Source of the DNA: DATFVJ01 sp963851085
Lineage (GTDB): Bacteria; Actinomycetota; Actinomycetes; Streptosporangiales; Streptosporangiaceae
Direction: 5' to 3'
Assembly (NCBI GenBank): GCA_963851085.1
Contig: CAWKNX010000011.1
Coordinates: forward strand, 124,001 to 188,000
Length of the DNA stretch: 64,000 nt
How positions within the stretch are numbered: position 1 is the stretch's first letter; the number at the start of each line of letters is the position of its first letter. The notes under the pieces were generated by a model that made no database searches, was not told where the DNA came from, and saw nothing but the letters and a program-made list of their open reading frames with translations. Position numbers and translations under genes: made by a program. Shown here one piece after another: positions 16,966-25,774 of this stretch.

Positions 16966-16974
16966 CCCGCCTCG

Positions 16975-16998
16975 CTGCCGCCAGCCGTGCGGCGGCAG
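16975..16998 (+). promoter_or_regulatory. Intercistronic hairpin
   Basis: CTGCCGCC and GGCGGCAG form an 8-bp perfect GC stem with an 8-nt loop in the 57-nt gap after aacS, before the GAGGAG ribosome site of the next gene. There is no T-run, so it is more likely an mRNA-processing or attenuation element than a full terminator. Confidence 0.4.
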
Positions 16999-17022
16999 AC
17001 ATCCCTCCCGAGGAGACACCAT

Positions 17023-18846
17023 ATGCAGGGAAACGGCGAAACCACCAGCTTCCCGCTGCCTTCCGAGATCGCCGACGTGCCTGGCGCCGAGGGCTGGCGG
17101 TCGATGTACCCGTACTTCACGCGCTTCCAGCCCGCGGACGATCAGCGGTTCTGGTTCTACAACTCGATGCATTTCCCCGAGCCGATGCCGGTCTTCGACA
17201 CCATCACGGCTGAGATCCCCTACACGGCGATCGGCGCGAACACCGCACGCGTGTTCGTCTTCCCCACCACGCTCGGCATCGAGCACCGGATCGTCAACGG
17301 GCGTGTCTACATCACCGCCATTCCCGTCACGGATCCGGCCGAGATCGAGCGCCGTGCCGCGATCTTCGGCGAACGTGCGGGCTACTACTACGAGAACTGG
17401 GACCGGCTGCAGCAGGGCTGGAAGGCGCGGATCGAGGGCCTGATCCGCGACATCGAGGCGATCGAGGTACCTGAGCTGCCCGAGTTCGACGACATCGGTG
17501 TCGTCACGAAATCCACCGGCGTCGCGCAGAACCATTACGTGCGCGAGAACTTCCACCGCTGCATCGACCTGTACTCCAAGATGTGGCATCACCACACCGA
17601 GTTCCTGATGCTCGGCTACGGCGCGTACGTGGTGTTCTTCGAGTTCTGCAAGAAGGCGTTTCCCGAGATCGCCGATCAGACGGTCGCCCGGATGGTCGCG
17701 GGCATCGACGTGATCATGTACAGGCCGGACGACGAGCTCAGGCGGCTCGCGAAGCTCGCCGTGGACTGCGGGGTGGACGATCTCTTCGCGGAGGGCTGCG
17801 ACCCGGCGGCGGTCCTGGCGGCGCTTCGCGAGCGCGGCGAGGCGGGCAGTCAGTGGCTTGCGGGCCTGGCGAAGGCGCGCGACCCGTGGTTCAACGTCTC
17901 CACCGGTGACGGCTTCTACCACCACCACCGCAGCTGGGACGATGACCTGACAGTGCCGTTCGCGGCGCTGCCCCGCTACGTCGCGCTCGTGCGCGCGGGC
18001 CATCCGGCGGACCGGCCCACCGAGCACCTCCGGCGCGAACGGGACCGCATCGCCGCCGAGTACCGCACCCTGCTCACGAGCGAGGACGAACGGGCAGCCT
18101 ACGACCAGATGCTGGGGCTGTGCCGGCTCGTCTTCCCGTATGTGGAGGACCACAAGTTCTACTGCGAGCACTGGTTCACCACCCGCTTCTTCCAGCGGAT
18201 CAGGGAGTTCGGCGACCTGCTGCGGCGCCACGGCGTCATCGCCGACACCGAGGACATCTTCCATCTGCACCACACGGAGATCGATCAGGCACTCGCCGAC
18301 GTGATGCTGGCCTGGGCGGCTGGCAGCAAGCCGCTGGGCGCACGCCACTTCCAGCCGCTCATCGCCGAGCGGAAACAGATGCTGGAGGCCCTGCGGGACT
18401 GGTCGCCGCCGCCGGCCCTCGGGCCGATGCCAGAGGCGCTGAACGACCCGGCGGTCAGGATGCTGTGGGGAGTGACGGCGCAGACACTCGAGGCCTGGTC
18501 GCAGGCTTCCGACGCGATCGACGAGAACGAGGTGCACGGCTACGCCGCCTCGTCGGGCGTCGTCGAGGGCATCGCGCGCGTGCTCAGGGACGTCAACGAC
18601 ATCGGTGAGATCCGCGACGGCGAGATCCTCGTCTGCCCGGTGACCGCGCCGAGCTGGGGCCCGGTGTTCGGGAAGATCAAGGCGACTGTCTCCGACATCG
18701 GCGGGACGATGTCGCACGCCGCGATCATCGCCCGCGAATACGGCATGCCCGCCGTCGTCGGCACCGGCCACGCGACCAGGCGGATCAAGACGGGCCAGCG
18801 GGTGCGCGTCGACGGCGACCGCGGCATCGTGCGCATCCTGGCCTGA
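17023..18846 (+). CDS. PEP-utilizing phosphohistidine protein, phenylphosphate synthase alpha-like
   Basis: ATG 17023 follows GAGGAG with good spacing. The 607-residue (about 70 kDa) product ends in a phosphohistidine swivel domain with IGGTMSHAAIIAREYGMPA; the His is at about residue 565. The N-terminal ~490 residues are mostly helical and rich in Trp, Tyr and His (QNHYVREN, KMWHHHTEF) and correspond to the substrate-binding part of the family. The size and the separate ATP-grasp partner gene match phenylphosphate synthase subunit 1, which transfers phosphate from a His to phenol. Here the likely acceptor is an enolisable substrate. It is not a complete PEP synthase, since it lacks the PEP-binding barrel. 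Confidence 0.75.
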   Translation: MQGNGETTSFPLPSEIADVPGAEGWRSMYPYFTRFQPADDQRFWFYNSMHFPEPMPVFDTITAEIPYTAIGANTARVFVFPTTLGIEHRIVNGRVYITAIPVTDPAEIERRAAIFGERAGYYYENWDRLQQGWKARIEGLIRDIEAIEVPELPEFDDIGVVTKSTGVAQNHYVRENFHRCIDLYSKMWHHHTEFLMLGYGAYVVFFEFCKKAFPEIADQTVARMVAGIDVIMYRPDDELRRLAKLAVDCGVDDLFAEGCDPAAVLAALRERGEAGSQWLAGLAKARDPWFNVSTGDGFYHHHRSWDDDLTVPFAALPRYVALVRAGHPADRPTEHLRRERDRIAAEYRTLLTSEDERAAYDQMLGLCRLVFPYVEDHKFYCEHWFTTRFFQRIREFGDLLRRHGVIADTEDIFHLHHTEIDQALADVMLAWAAGSKPLGARHFQPLIAERKQMLEALRDWSPPPALGPMPEALNDPAVRMLWGVTAQTLEAWSQASDAIDENEVHGYAASSGVVEGIARVLRDVNDIGEIRDGEILVCPVTAPSWGPVFGKIKATVSDIGGTMSHAAIIAREYGMPAVVGTGHATRRIKTGQRVRVDGDRGIVRILA

Positions 18847-18877
18847 CACGGTCTTGGTTGACGACAGGGCAGGGTTC

Positions 18878-20158
18878 ATGACCGACTCGGACTTCGTTCG
18901 CAGCCTCGCCGGCATCGGCATCGCGGATTGGCCGACGGCGGGCGGGAAAGGGGCCAGCCTCGGCGAGCTCGCGCGGGCCGGTTTCCCCGTCCCCGCTGGC
19001 TACGTGGTGACCACGCTCGCCTTCGAGCGCGCGCTCGCGGGTGTCGCAGACATCGGAGCCGGGGCTGCCGGGTCAACTGGAGCCGCCGGGGTCACTGGCG
19101 CGGCGACCTCGGCGGCTCCGGCCGTACCTGTCCGCTCTCCCACCGCCGCCAACGCGATCCGTAAGGATATTGAACGGCTGCGCGCGGATGACCACGCGGG
19201 CATCGTGCGTGTCGCCGCGGCGATCCGCCAGCGGATCGAGAACACGCCGCTCGCGGCCGAGGTGCGGGTGGCCATCGCCGAGCACTACCACGCCATGCCC
19301 CCGACGGATCCTGAGCCGGGCGGTGCCTGGGGTGCCGGGGGCCCCGGCGGTGCCGGGGCTGACGGCGGCGCAGGAGTCGTCGGCGCCGGCGGTGCGCCGG
19401 TCGCGGTCCGGTCGAGCGCCACGGGTGAGGACGGCAGCGATGCCAGCTTCGCGGGCATGCAGGATACCTACCTGTGGGTGCGTGGGCCCGAGTCGGTCGC
19501 CGACCACGTGCGGAGGTGCTGGGCCAGCCTGTACAGCGTCGAATCGGTGAGCTACCGGCGGCGTCGTGGGATACCGGAGGAAGCGCTGGCGATGGGGGTG
19601 GTGGTGCAGCGCATGGTCGACCCGCGCTGCTCCGGGGTGATGTTCACCCGCAGCCCGACCACCGGCGATCGTTCGGTGGTCGCGCTCGAGGCTAGCTGGG
19701 GCCTCGGCTCCGCGGTCGTCAGCGGCCACGTCACGCCCGACACCTATGTGGTCAGCAAGGTGACGGGCGAGATCGTCAAGCGCGCCGTGGCGGGCAAGCT
19801 CCGCCGGCACCAGATGGCGCCGGGTGGCGCGGGCGTCCTCGACGAGGAGGTCCCCGCCGAGCTGCGGAACGTCCCCTGCCTCAGCGACGACGAGATCCGG
19901 GCGCTCGCGCGGATCGCGCGGCGCGTCGAGGATCACTACGGGGCGCCGCAGGACATCGAGTGGGCGATAGCCCGCGATCGCGCGCCGGGTGCAAGTGGTG
20001 CGCCTGGTGCGTCCGGCATGCCTGGCGAGAACATCTTCCTGCTGCAGAGCCGCCCGGAGACTGTCTGGGCGAACCGCGACGCCACGCCGGCCGCCGTACC
20101 CAAGCAGAAAGCCTTTGACCATGTGTTCGAGCTGCTCAGCAAGAGCAGGCCGGCCTGA
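18878..20158 (+). CDS. PEP synthase-type ATP-grasp subunit, phenylphosphate synthase beta-like
   Basis: ATG 18878 is preferred over TTG 18854. The 426-residue product carries the N-terminal nucleotide-binding domain of PEP synthase: GGKGASLGELARAGFPVP, VAVRSSATGEDGSDASFAG, QRMVDPRCSGVMFTRSP and, near the end, QDIEWAI and LLQSRPETVW. It should use ATP to phosphorylate the His of the subunit encoded 31 bp upstream. Three Ala/Gly-rich insertions (about residues 57-90, 145-170 and 370-380) interrupt the fold at surface loops. Together the two genes reproduce the two catalytic subunits of phenylphosphate synthase. Confidence 0.78.
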   Translation: MTDSDFVRSLAGIGIADWPTAGGKGASLGELARAGFPVPAGYVVTTLAFERALAGVADIGAGAAGSTGAAGVTGAATSAAPAVPVRSPTAANAIRKDIERLRADDHAGIVRVAAAIRQRIENTPLAAEVRVAIAEHYHAMPPTDPEPGGAWGAGGPGGAGADGGAGVVGAGGAPVAVRSSATGEDGSDASFAGMQDTYLWVRGPESVADHVRRCWASLYSVESVSYRRRRGIPEEALAMGVVVQRMVDPRCSGVMFTRSPTTGDRSVVALEASWGLGSAVVSGHVTPDTYVVSKVTGEIVKRAVAGKLRRHQMAPGGAGVLDEEVPAELRNVPCLSDDEIRALARIARRVEDHYGAPQDIEWAIARDRAPGASGAPGASGMPGENIFLLQSRPETVWANRDATPAAVPKQKAFDHVFELLSKSRPA

Positions 20159-20387
20159 ACGCGGTGGCCGCCGCTGACGCGGCTGGCGCGGTGCTCGCGG
20201 CAGACGAGGCGCCCGCGGCACTCGGGCCGGGCACGGTCCTGCGGTGCGACGCGCCGCCGGGGCCGGGCGCGGTGCCCGCAGCGTTCAGGCCGGATACGGT
20301 GCTCGCGGCGGACGCGGTGCTCGCGGCACTCGGGCCGGACGCGCTGTTCGGGTGGAGCACCGCCCTCGTGCTAAACGGAGCCATGCT
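20159..20387 (+). other. Low-complexity spacer between operon genes
   Basis: A frame of 77 codons (20164-20397) is open here but consists of Ala/Leu/Gly/Pro near-repeats (units like GTGCTCGCGGCACTCGGGCC) and resembles no protein; I treat it as expanded repeat DNA. A GGAG at 20377 serves the biotin carrier gene that follows. Confidence 0.5.
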
Positions 20388-20966
20388 GTGTATCTGACCA
20401 GCGACGACGTCCGCGACATCCTGCACCTGCTCGACGCGCTGCCATTCGACGAGCTGCACCTGCGCACCGAGAGCTTCAGCCTCTCCCTCCGCCGTGGCGC
20501 GGCCGGTGAATGGACGCAGGCGGCGCAGGAACTGTCGCAGCCGCACATCGTGCACACCGTGCCGGGCACCGCGAGCGCCGCGGGCACGGACGGCACTGCG
20601 ACCCCAAATACCGCTGCGACCCCAGATGGCACAGCGAGCACAGGCGGCACACCGAAGACGGACGATACAGCCAGCACCGCCGGCGAGGCGCAGGGCCAGG
20701 CGATCAGCGGTGGCGAACGGCTGGCCGACGTGACCGCGCCACTGCCAGGCACCTTCTACCGGGCACCCAGGCCGGGAGCACCAGCATTCATCGAGGTCGG
20801 CAGCCAGGTCGGCCCGGACACGGTGGTCGGGATCATCGAGACGATGAAACTGATGAACTCGGTCACCGCGGGCCTGCGCGGCACCGTCGCGCAGATCTGC
20901 CTGGCCGACGCGCAGTTCGCGGGGCAGGACGCGGTGCTCATGCGGATCGAACCGGAGGTGGCATGA
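20388..20966 (+). CDS. Biotin carboxyl carrier protein
   Basis: GTG 20388 has GGAG 7 nt upstream. The 192-residue protein has the AccB-type N-terminal helix-like segment (DDVRDILHLLDALPFDELH), a Thr/Ala/Gly-rich flexible linker of about 50 residues, and a C-terminal biotinyl domain with IIETMKLMNSVTAG; the Lys at about residue 154 is the biotinylation site. The stop overlaps the biotin carboxylase ATG (ATGA). It shuttles CO2 from the carboxylase to the carboxyltransferase encoded next. Confidence 0.88.
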   Translation: MYLTSDDVRDILHLLDALPFDELHLRTESFSLSLRRGAAGEWTQAAQELSQPHIVHTVPGTASAAGTDGTATPNTAATPDGTASTGGTPKTDDTASTAGEAQGQAISGGERLADVTAPLPGTFYRAPRPGAPAFIEVGSQVGPDTVVGIIETMKLMNSVTAGLRGTVAQICLADAQFAGQDAVLMRIEPEVA

Positions 20967-22324
20967 CCCTCCGCCGGATCTTCATCGCCAACCGCGGCGA
21001 AATCGCCGCGCGTATCATCCGCACCTGCCGCGGCCTGGGCATCGAGACGGTGCTCGGGGCCTCCGCGGCCGACCTGGATTCCGTCCCCGCCCGGATGGCT
21101 GACACGACGGTCTGCATCGGCGGGGCGAAGCCCGCCGAGAGTTACCTCAGTGTCGGTTCCGTGCTCGCCGCCGCGGCCGCGACGAGGGCCGACGCGATCC
21201 ATCCGGGCTACGGCTTTCTTTCCGAGAACAGGGATCTCGCGCAGGCCGCGGCCGCCGCCGGGATCGTCTTCATCGGCCCGACCCATAACCAGCTTGCGGC
21301 GGCCGGCGACAAGCTCATGGCGCGCGGCCACGCGCAGGCCGCCGGGCTGCCCGTGCTACCGGGCGGCCGGGTCGGCGACGCCGGGCAGGCGCGGGATCTG
21401 GCCGGGGAGATCGGCTGGCCGGTGCTGGTGAAGGCGGTGGGCGGCGGCGGCGGCCGCGGCCTGCGGCGGGTCGACGGGCCGCCCGATCTCGACCGCGCGA
21501 TCGCCCGGGCCATGGCGGAGGCGAGCGCCTCCTTCGGCGATCCGCGGGTGTACCTCGAGCGCTTTCTGCCGTCCGGGCGCCACGTGGAGGTCCAACTCCT
21601 GGGGGACGGCCACCGCGTGATCCATCTCGGTGATCGTGACTGCTCGGTCCAGCGGCGCTACCAGAAGCTGGTCGAAGAGGCACCAGCGCCGGATCTCGGT
21701 GACAGCCTGCGGGCCAGGACGCACGAGGCGGCGACCGCGCTCGGCATGCATCTGGGGTATCAGGGCGCCGGCACCGCGGAATTTCTTGTCGATCGCGAGC
21801 GTGACGCCTTCTACTTCCTCGAGCTGAACGCCCGCATCCAGGTAGAGCACCCGGTGACCGAGGCGGTCTGCGGCATCGATCTGGTCGCCGAGCAGATCGC
21901 GATCGCGGAGGGCCACCCGCTGGCCCTGGCGCAGGCCGACGTGAAAATGAGCGGCCACGCGATCGAATGCCGGCTCTACGCGGAGGACTGGACACGGGGG
22001 TTCCAGCCGAGCCCGGGCACGATCTCCCAGGCGGTGTTCCCGGCCGGGGACGGCATTCGTGTCGACACGCACGTGCAGGCCGGCACGAACGTGTCGCCGT
22101 TCTACGACCCGCTGCTGGCCAAGCTGATCGCGGCCGGCAGCGACCGCACCGACGCGCTGGCGCGGCTGCGCCGCGCGCTCGCCCGCTGCGAGATCAGTGG
22201 GGTGGCGACGAACCTGCCCATGCACGCCGCGCTCGTGGACCACGCCGAGTTCGTGCGAGGCGGCGTGGATACTGCCTGGTTCGCCCGTATCCTCGGGACG
22301 CAGGCCGGGAGCGGCGATGGCTGA
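20963..22324 (+). CDS. Biotin carboxylase subunit
   Basis: 453 residues, normal AccC length. Starts RRIFIANRGEIAARII; ATP-grasp features are HPGYGFLSEN, KAVGGGGGRGLRR, HVEVQLLGDG, DRDCSVQRRYQKLVEEAPAP and ELNARIQVEHPVTE. It carboxylates the biotin of the carrier protein using ATP and bicarbonate. Overlaps the carrier gene by 4 nt and the carboxyltransferase gene by 8 nt, so the three subunits are translationally coupled and probably form one dedicated enzyme. Confidence 0.92.
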   Translation: MTLRRIFIANRGEIAARIIRTCRGLGIETVLGASAADLDSVPARMADTTVCIGGAKPAESYLSVGSVLAAAAATRADAIHPGYGFLSENRDLAQAAAAAGIVFIGPTHNQLAAAGDKLMARGHAQAAGLPVLPGGRVGDAGQARDLAGEIGWPVLVKAVGGGGGRGLRRVDGPPDLDRAIARAMAEASASFGDPRVYLERFLPSGRHVEVQLLGDGHRVIHLGDRDCSVQRRYQKLVEEAPAPDLGDSLRARTHEAATALGMHLGYQGAGTAEFLVDRERDAFYFLELNARIQVEHPVTEAVCGIDLVAEQIAIAEGHPLALAQADVKMSGHAIECRLYAEDWTRGFQPSPGTISQAVFPAGDGIRVDTHVQAGTNVSPFYDPLLAKLIAAGSDRTDALARLRRALARCEISGVATNLPMHAALVDHAEFVRGGVDTAWFARILGTQAGSGDG

Positions 22325-23807
22325 CATCGAGATCCTCGACGTCTCCGTCCGCGACGGCAACCAGAGCCTGTGGGGTGCGACCGGCCTCGCGACCCCCCAG
22401 ATCCTGCAGATCGCCCCGGTGCTCGACCGCGTCGGCTTCCGCGCGATCGACTTCACCTCGAGCACGCACATGGGCGTCGCCGTGCGGACGCACAAGGAGA
22501 ACCCGTGGGAACGCATCCGGCTGACCCACGCCGCCATGCCGAACACCCCGTTGCAGTTCATCGGCTCGGGACTGCGCTTCATCTCCTGGGAACCCCTGCA
22601 CCTGGACATGATGCAGCTCGCCTACGACCGGCTCGTCGCCGCCGGGATGTCCCGGTTCGTCGTGCTCGACCCGATGCACGACATGCAGGCCCTGCTCACG
22701 TCGGCCCGCATGATCCGAGCCGCGGGGGCGAGCGAGATCATCGCCGCGCTCACCTACACGGTCAGTGACGTGCACGACGACGCCTATTACGGCGGCCTGG
22801 CAGCGCAGATGGCGGCGGCGAAGGAAATCGACCGCGTCTACATCAAGGATCCTGCGGGGCTCCTGACACCGGAACGGGCACGCACCCTGATACCCGCCGT
22901 CCTGACGCGGCTCGATGGCAAGGCGCTCGAACTGCACTCGCATTGCACGATCGGGCTATCGCCGCGCACCTATCTGGCGGCCGCGGACCTCGGCGCCGCG
23001 GTGCTCCAGGTCGCGTGCGGGCCGCTGGCCAACGGCACGTCGCTGCCTGACGCGCAGCGTGTGGTCGCGAACCTGAGGGACCTGGGGCACTCGGTCGACA
23101 TAGACGATCGCCTCCTGGCCGCCGCGGCCGCCTACTTCACGCGCCTGGCCCACGCGGAAGGGCTGCCCGTGGGAACGCCACAGGAGTACGACGCGTCCTT
23201 CCTGCGCCACCAGGTCGCGGGCGGTGTGATGACCACCATGCGGCGCCAGCTCGCCGAGCTGGGGCTTGCCGAGCGCATGGACGAGGTCATGGCAGAAGTG
23301 AGCCGCGTACGCGCGGACCTCGGTTACCCGATCATGGTCACGCCGTTCCCGCAGATCGTCTGTTCACAGGCGCTGGCCAACGTGATCGGCACCGAGCGCT
23401 ACGCCCACGTCTCCGACCAGGCCATCAGGTATGTGCTCGGCAGGTTCGGGCGGCCGACCGCGCCCGTTGAGCCGGACGTGGCCGACCGGATTCTCTCGCG
23501 GCCCCGCGCTGCGCAGCTTCGGGCCGAACCGCCGCCGTCACCGCCCGCGGAACTTCGCACGCAGTTCACGGCAGGCATCTGCGACGAGGAGTTCCTGCTC
23601 CGCGCGACCATGCCTGCTGATCAGGTCGATGCGATGCTTGCCGCCGGACCGGCCAAGCGCCACTACAACCCGGATCTCAAGGGCGTGCTCGACCTGCTCC
23701 GCGGGCTGCGGGACCGGCCAGGTGCGGCGCACATCGCGATCGAAAAACCCGGGTTCGAGCTCGAACTTCTAACCCATGAACCGGAGGAGAGGGCCCGTGT
23801 CAGGTAG
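22317..23807 (+). CDS. Carboxyltransferase subunit, pyruvate carboxylase / oxaloacetate decarboxylase type
   Basis: 496 residues. DVSVRDGNQSLWG at the N-terminus and YIKDPAGLLTP (catalytic Lys about residue 178) followed by the metal-binding H-x-H in LHSHCTIGLSP identify an HMGL-like TIM barrel of the transcarboxylase 5S class. This class carboxylates or decarboxylates alpha-keto compounds through an enolate, as opposed to the crotonase-fold transferases that act on acyl-CoA. Characterised relatives act on pyruvate or oxaloacetate; the neighbours argue for another enolisable substrate here. The C-terminal conserved (PC) domain is present. Confidence 0.85.
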   Translation: MADIEILDVSVRDGNQSLWGATGLATPQILQIAPVLDRVGFRAIDFTSSTHMGVAVRTHKENPWERIRLTHAAMPNTPLQFIGSGLRFISWEPLHLDMMQLAYDRLVAAGMSRFVVLDPMHDMQALLTSARMIRAAGASEIIAALTYTVSDVHDDAYYGGLAAQMAAAKEIDRVYIKDPAGLLTPERARTLIPAVLTRLDGKALELHSHCTIGLSPRTYLAAADLGAAVLQVACGPLANGTSLPDAQRVVANLRDLGHSVDIDDRLLAAAAAYFTRLAHAEGLPVGTPQEYDASFLRHQVAGGVMTTMRRQLAELGLAERMDEVMAEVSRVRADLGYPIMVTPFPQIVCSQALANVIGTERYAHVSDQAIRYVLGRFGRPTAPVEPDVADRILSRPRAAQLRAEPPPSPPAELRTQFTAGICDEEFLLRATMPADQVDAMLAAGPAKRHYNPDLKGVLDLLRGLRDRPGAAHIAIEKPGFELELLTHEPEERARVR

Positions 23808-24711
23808 GCGGCAGGTGCGAACGCTGGCGCACTCGCCCACCGTCACGCCTATGCCCGCCGACGTCAGCGAGCGCCTGCGCGGCGCGCGCGGGTTCGTGTT
23901 CGACCTGGATGGCACGCTGGTGCTGGGGGACAGGCGCAACCACAGTCTTCGGCCACTCCCCGGAGCACTCGAAATCACCCGGTGGCTCACCCGGCGGGGG
24001 GTGCCCTTCGTCATCCTCACCAACGGAACGACGCGGACGCCGGGTCAATACGCGCGGACGCTGCGCGACATAGGGTTCGCCGTGGCCGACGACACAGTGG
24101 TCACGCCGGCGACCAGCGCCGCCAGCGTGTTCCTGCGACGCGGTCACCGCCGTGCGATGGTGCTCGGTGACGAGGGCCTCGCGGGCCCGCTCAGGGACGC
24201 TGGCATCGACCTGGTCCCGCTGGCGGGCCCGCCGGAGGCTGACGCCGTGCTTGTCGGCTGGTATCCGGACTTCACCCTGCGCGCGCTCGAGTCGGCCTGC
24301 CACTGCGTCTGGGCTGGCGCAGCGCTCTACAGCTGCTCACAGTCGGTGTTCTTCGCCAGCGCAGAGGGCCGGGCCCTCGGCACCTCGCGGGCCATCTCTG
24401 CGATGATCACGAGTGTGACGGGCTGCCGCGTGCGGATCGTCGGCAAGCCCTCGCTGCACGCGCTGCGAAGCGCGGTCGAACGCCTCGGCGTGCCGCTCAC
24501 CGACGTCGCTGTCGTCGGGGACGATCCCGCACTCGAGGTTCCCATGGCGCGCCGTGGGAACGCGCTCGCCATCGCCGTGAACACCGGTATCGGGGCAGCT
24601 GCCGCGTTCGACGACCTGCCGGACACGCGCTCGCCACATCTGAGCGTGCACGGAGTCGACGAGCTGCTGTCGATCTGCAGGCAAATCTTCGGCATCGCCC
24701 CCAGCCCGTGA
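23797..24711 (+). CDS. HAD-superfamily phosphatase, NagD / 4-nitrophenylphosphatase type
   Basis: GTG 23797 is preferred over ATG 23776 because GGAGGAG is 7 nt upstream; it overlaps the end of the carboxyltransferase gene. The 304-residue protein has HAD motifs FVFDLDGTLV (nucleophile Asp), ILTNGTTRT, the Lys in IVGKPS and VVGDDPALEV, and a C2-type cap. As last gene of the operon it may remove a phosphorylated intermediate or dead-end product of the phosphotransfer step; that role is inferred. Its stop codon is the first part of a palindrome. Confidence 0.85.
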   Translation: MSGRRQVRTLAHSPTVTPMPADVSERLRGARGFVFDLDGTLVLGDRRNHSLRPLPGALEITRWLTRRGVPFVILTNGTTRTPGQYARTLRDIGFAVADDTVVTPATSAASVFLRRGHRRAMVLGDEGLAGPLRDAGIDLVPLAGPPEADAVLVGWYPDFTLRALESACHCVWAGAALYSCSQSVFFASAEGRALGTSRAISAMITSVTGCRVRIVGKPSLHALRSAVERLGVPLTDVAVVGDDPALEVPMARRGNALAIAVNTGIGAAAAFDDLPDTRSPHLSVHGVDELLSICRQIFGIAPSP

Positions 24712-24757
24712 TCGCGGTAACTTCTCCGCGCATACCGCGGAGAAGTTACCGCGATCA
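24709..24757. repeat. Family 1 palindrome, copy B
   Basis: Perfect 22-nt arms beginning TGATCGCGGTAACTTCTCC with a 5-nt loop; the left arm includes the stop codon of the HAD gene. At the RNA level it forms a long stable hairpin, so it may also terminate the operon. Confidence 0.9.
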
Positions 24758-25139
24758 TGAAGTGCGGCTCGCGCAGCGGCCGGCCGCGCAGTTTGCCCCC
24801 GGCGTGTATCAGGAACCGCGGCCGCGGCTCTACTTACCACGAAGGAGCGACAGCATCGGGGACGAAGATTCGTCATGAGCGTGTTCGGCGCAGAGCCGCC
24901 GTCGCCTTCGCCGGGGGTCCCGTCGTGCCGGCCTCGGCGAGCAGACGCAGGCGGGCGCCGCAACTAGCGCGATCGTGAAGCGCGCGACCGGCTGGTGAGC
25001 GCCCGGGCGAACCGGGCCGGGTATAACCGCGAAACACTTGCGCGAAAGTTGTTGGCATGCTCCCCTGCCCGAACTCCTACCTGCGTAACGACGATGTCCG
25101 CGCCACCTTGGCTGGCGGCGTTGCGGGAGGAGATCCGGG
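24758..25139. other. Intergenic region, no gene seen
   Basis: No supportable coding frame. It contains degenerate fragments resembling family 1 arms (GCGATCGTGAAG near 24969 and CGCGAAAGTTGTTGGC near 25041) and ends in GGGAGGAG, the ribosome site of the sigma factor gene. Confidence 0.5.
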
Positions 25140-25748
25140 ATGCCTGAGCTTATCGGCGCTGACCAGGATCCTGAGGACGCCGTGTGCGTGCTGTACAGGG
25201 AGAACTACCAGTCGCTTGTGCGCCTGGCCGCGATCATTCTCCGCGATGCCGCCACGGCGGAGGAGATCGTGCAGGACGCGTACGTGGCGATGTACGGGGC
25301 CTGGGCGCGGCTGCGTGATACCGACAAGGCGCTTTCTTATCTGCGGCAATCGGTGGTGAACCGGTCGCGGTCGGTGCTGCGGCACCGCGGCGTCGTGGAA
25401 AGGAACGCGCCGAAGCCATCGCCGGACGTGCCGAGCGCCGAGCAGAGCGCCATCGCCTTACTCGAGCGGTCGGCGGTCATCGCCGCGTTGCGGGCCCTGC
25501 CCCCCCGCCAGCGTGAGGCACTGGTGCTGCGGTACTACGCCGATCTGTCCGAGGCGCAGATCGCCAGCGCGATGGGGATCAGCAAGGGCGCGGTGAAAAG
25601 TCATGCGGCGCGCGGCATGTCCTCGCTCCGCACGGTCCTGGAAAAAGAAGAGTGGCACGCCCGCGCCCACGGCTTGCCGCGCCGGGCCGCTGTCCGCGGT
25701 GGCGGGTCAGGAGTGTGCGCGCACGGCGGCCCCGCGATGCCCGCTTGA
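25140..25748 (+). CDS. ECF-type RNA polymerase sigma factor, SigE family
   Basis: ATG 25140 has GGGAGGAG upstream. The 202-residue protein has sigma region 2 (LYRENYQSLVRLAAIIL, EEIVQDAYVAMYGAW) and region 4 (LPPRQREALVLRYYADLSEAQIASAMGISKGAVKSH). It should direct transcription of a small regulon. The expected anti-sigma gene is not next to it: the downstream neighbour is convergent. The C-terminal ~35 residues after SLRTVLEKEE are Arg/Gly-rich and may be non-native extension. Confidence 0.85.
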   Translation: MPELIGADQDPEDAVCVLYRENYQSLVRLAAIILRDAATAEEIVQDAYVAMYGAWARLRDTDKALSYLRQSVVNRSRSVLRHRGVVERNAPKPSPDVPSAEQSAIALLERSAVIAALRALPPRQREALVLRYYADLSEAQIASAMGISKGAVKSHAARGMSSLRTVLEKEEWHARAHGLPRRAAVRGGGSGVCAHGGPAMPA

Positions 25749-25774
25749 CCCGCGGCGGCCCGGCGATGCCCCGG

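Noticed and set aside
17023..20158. Split PEP synthase feeding gluconeogenesis
   Set aside because: The C-terminal PEP-binding barrel is missing from both parts, the subunit sizes fit phenylphosphate synthase better, and the operon context is carboxylation, not gluconeogenesis.
20164..20397. 77-codon gene between the ATP-grasp and biotin carrier genes
   Set aside because: Composed of near repeats of Ala/Leu/Gly/Pro, no ribosome site, no family; treated as repeat DNA.
20388..23807. Acetyl-CoA or propionyl-CoA carboxylase
   Set aside because: The transferase subunit is an HMGL-like barrel with a catalytic Lys, not a crotonase-fold AccA/AccD or PccB type.
24709..24757. Palindrome as a dedicated intrinsic terminator only
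   Set aside because: It has no T-run and the same element recurs in unrelated places, so it is primarily a repeat, though it may also terminate transcription.
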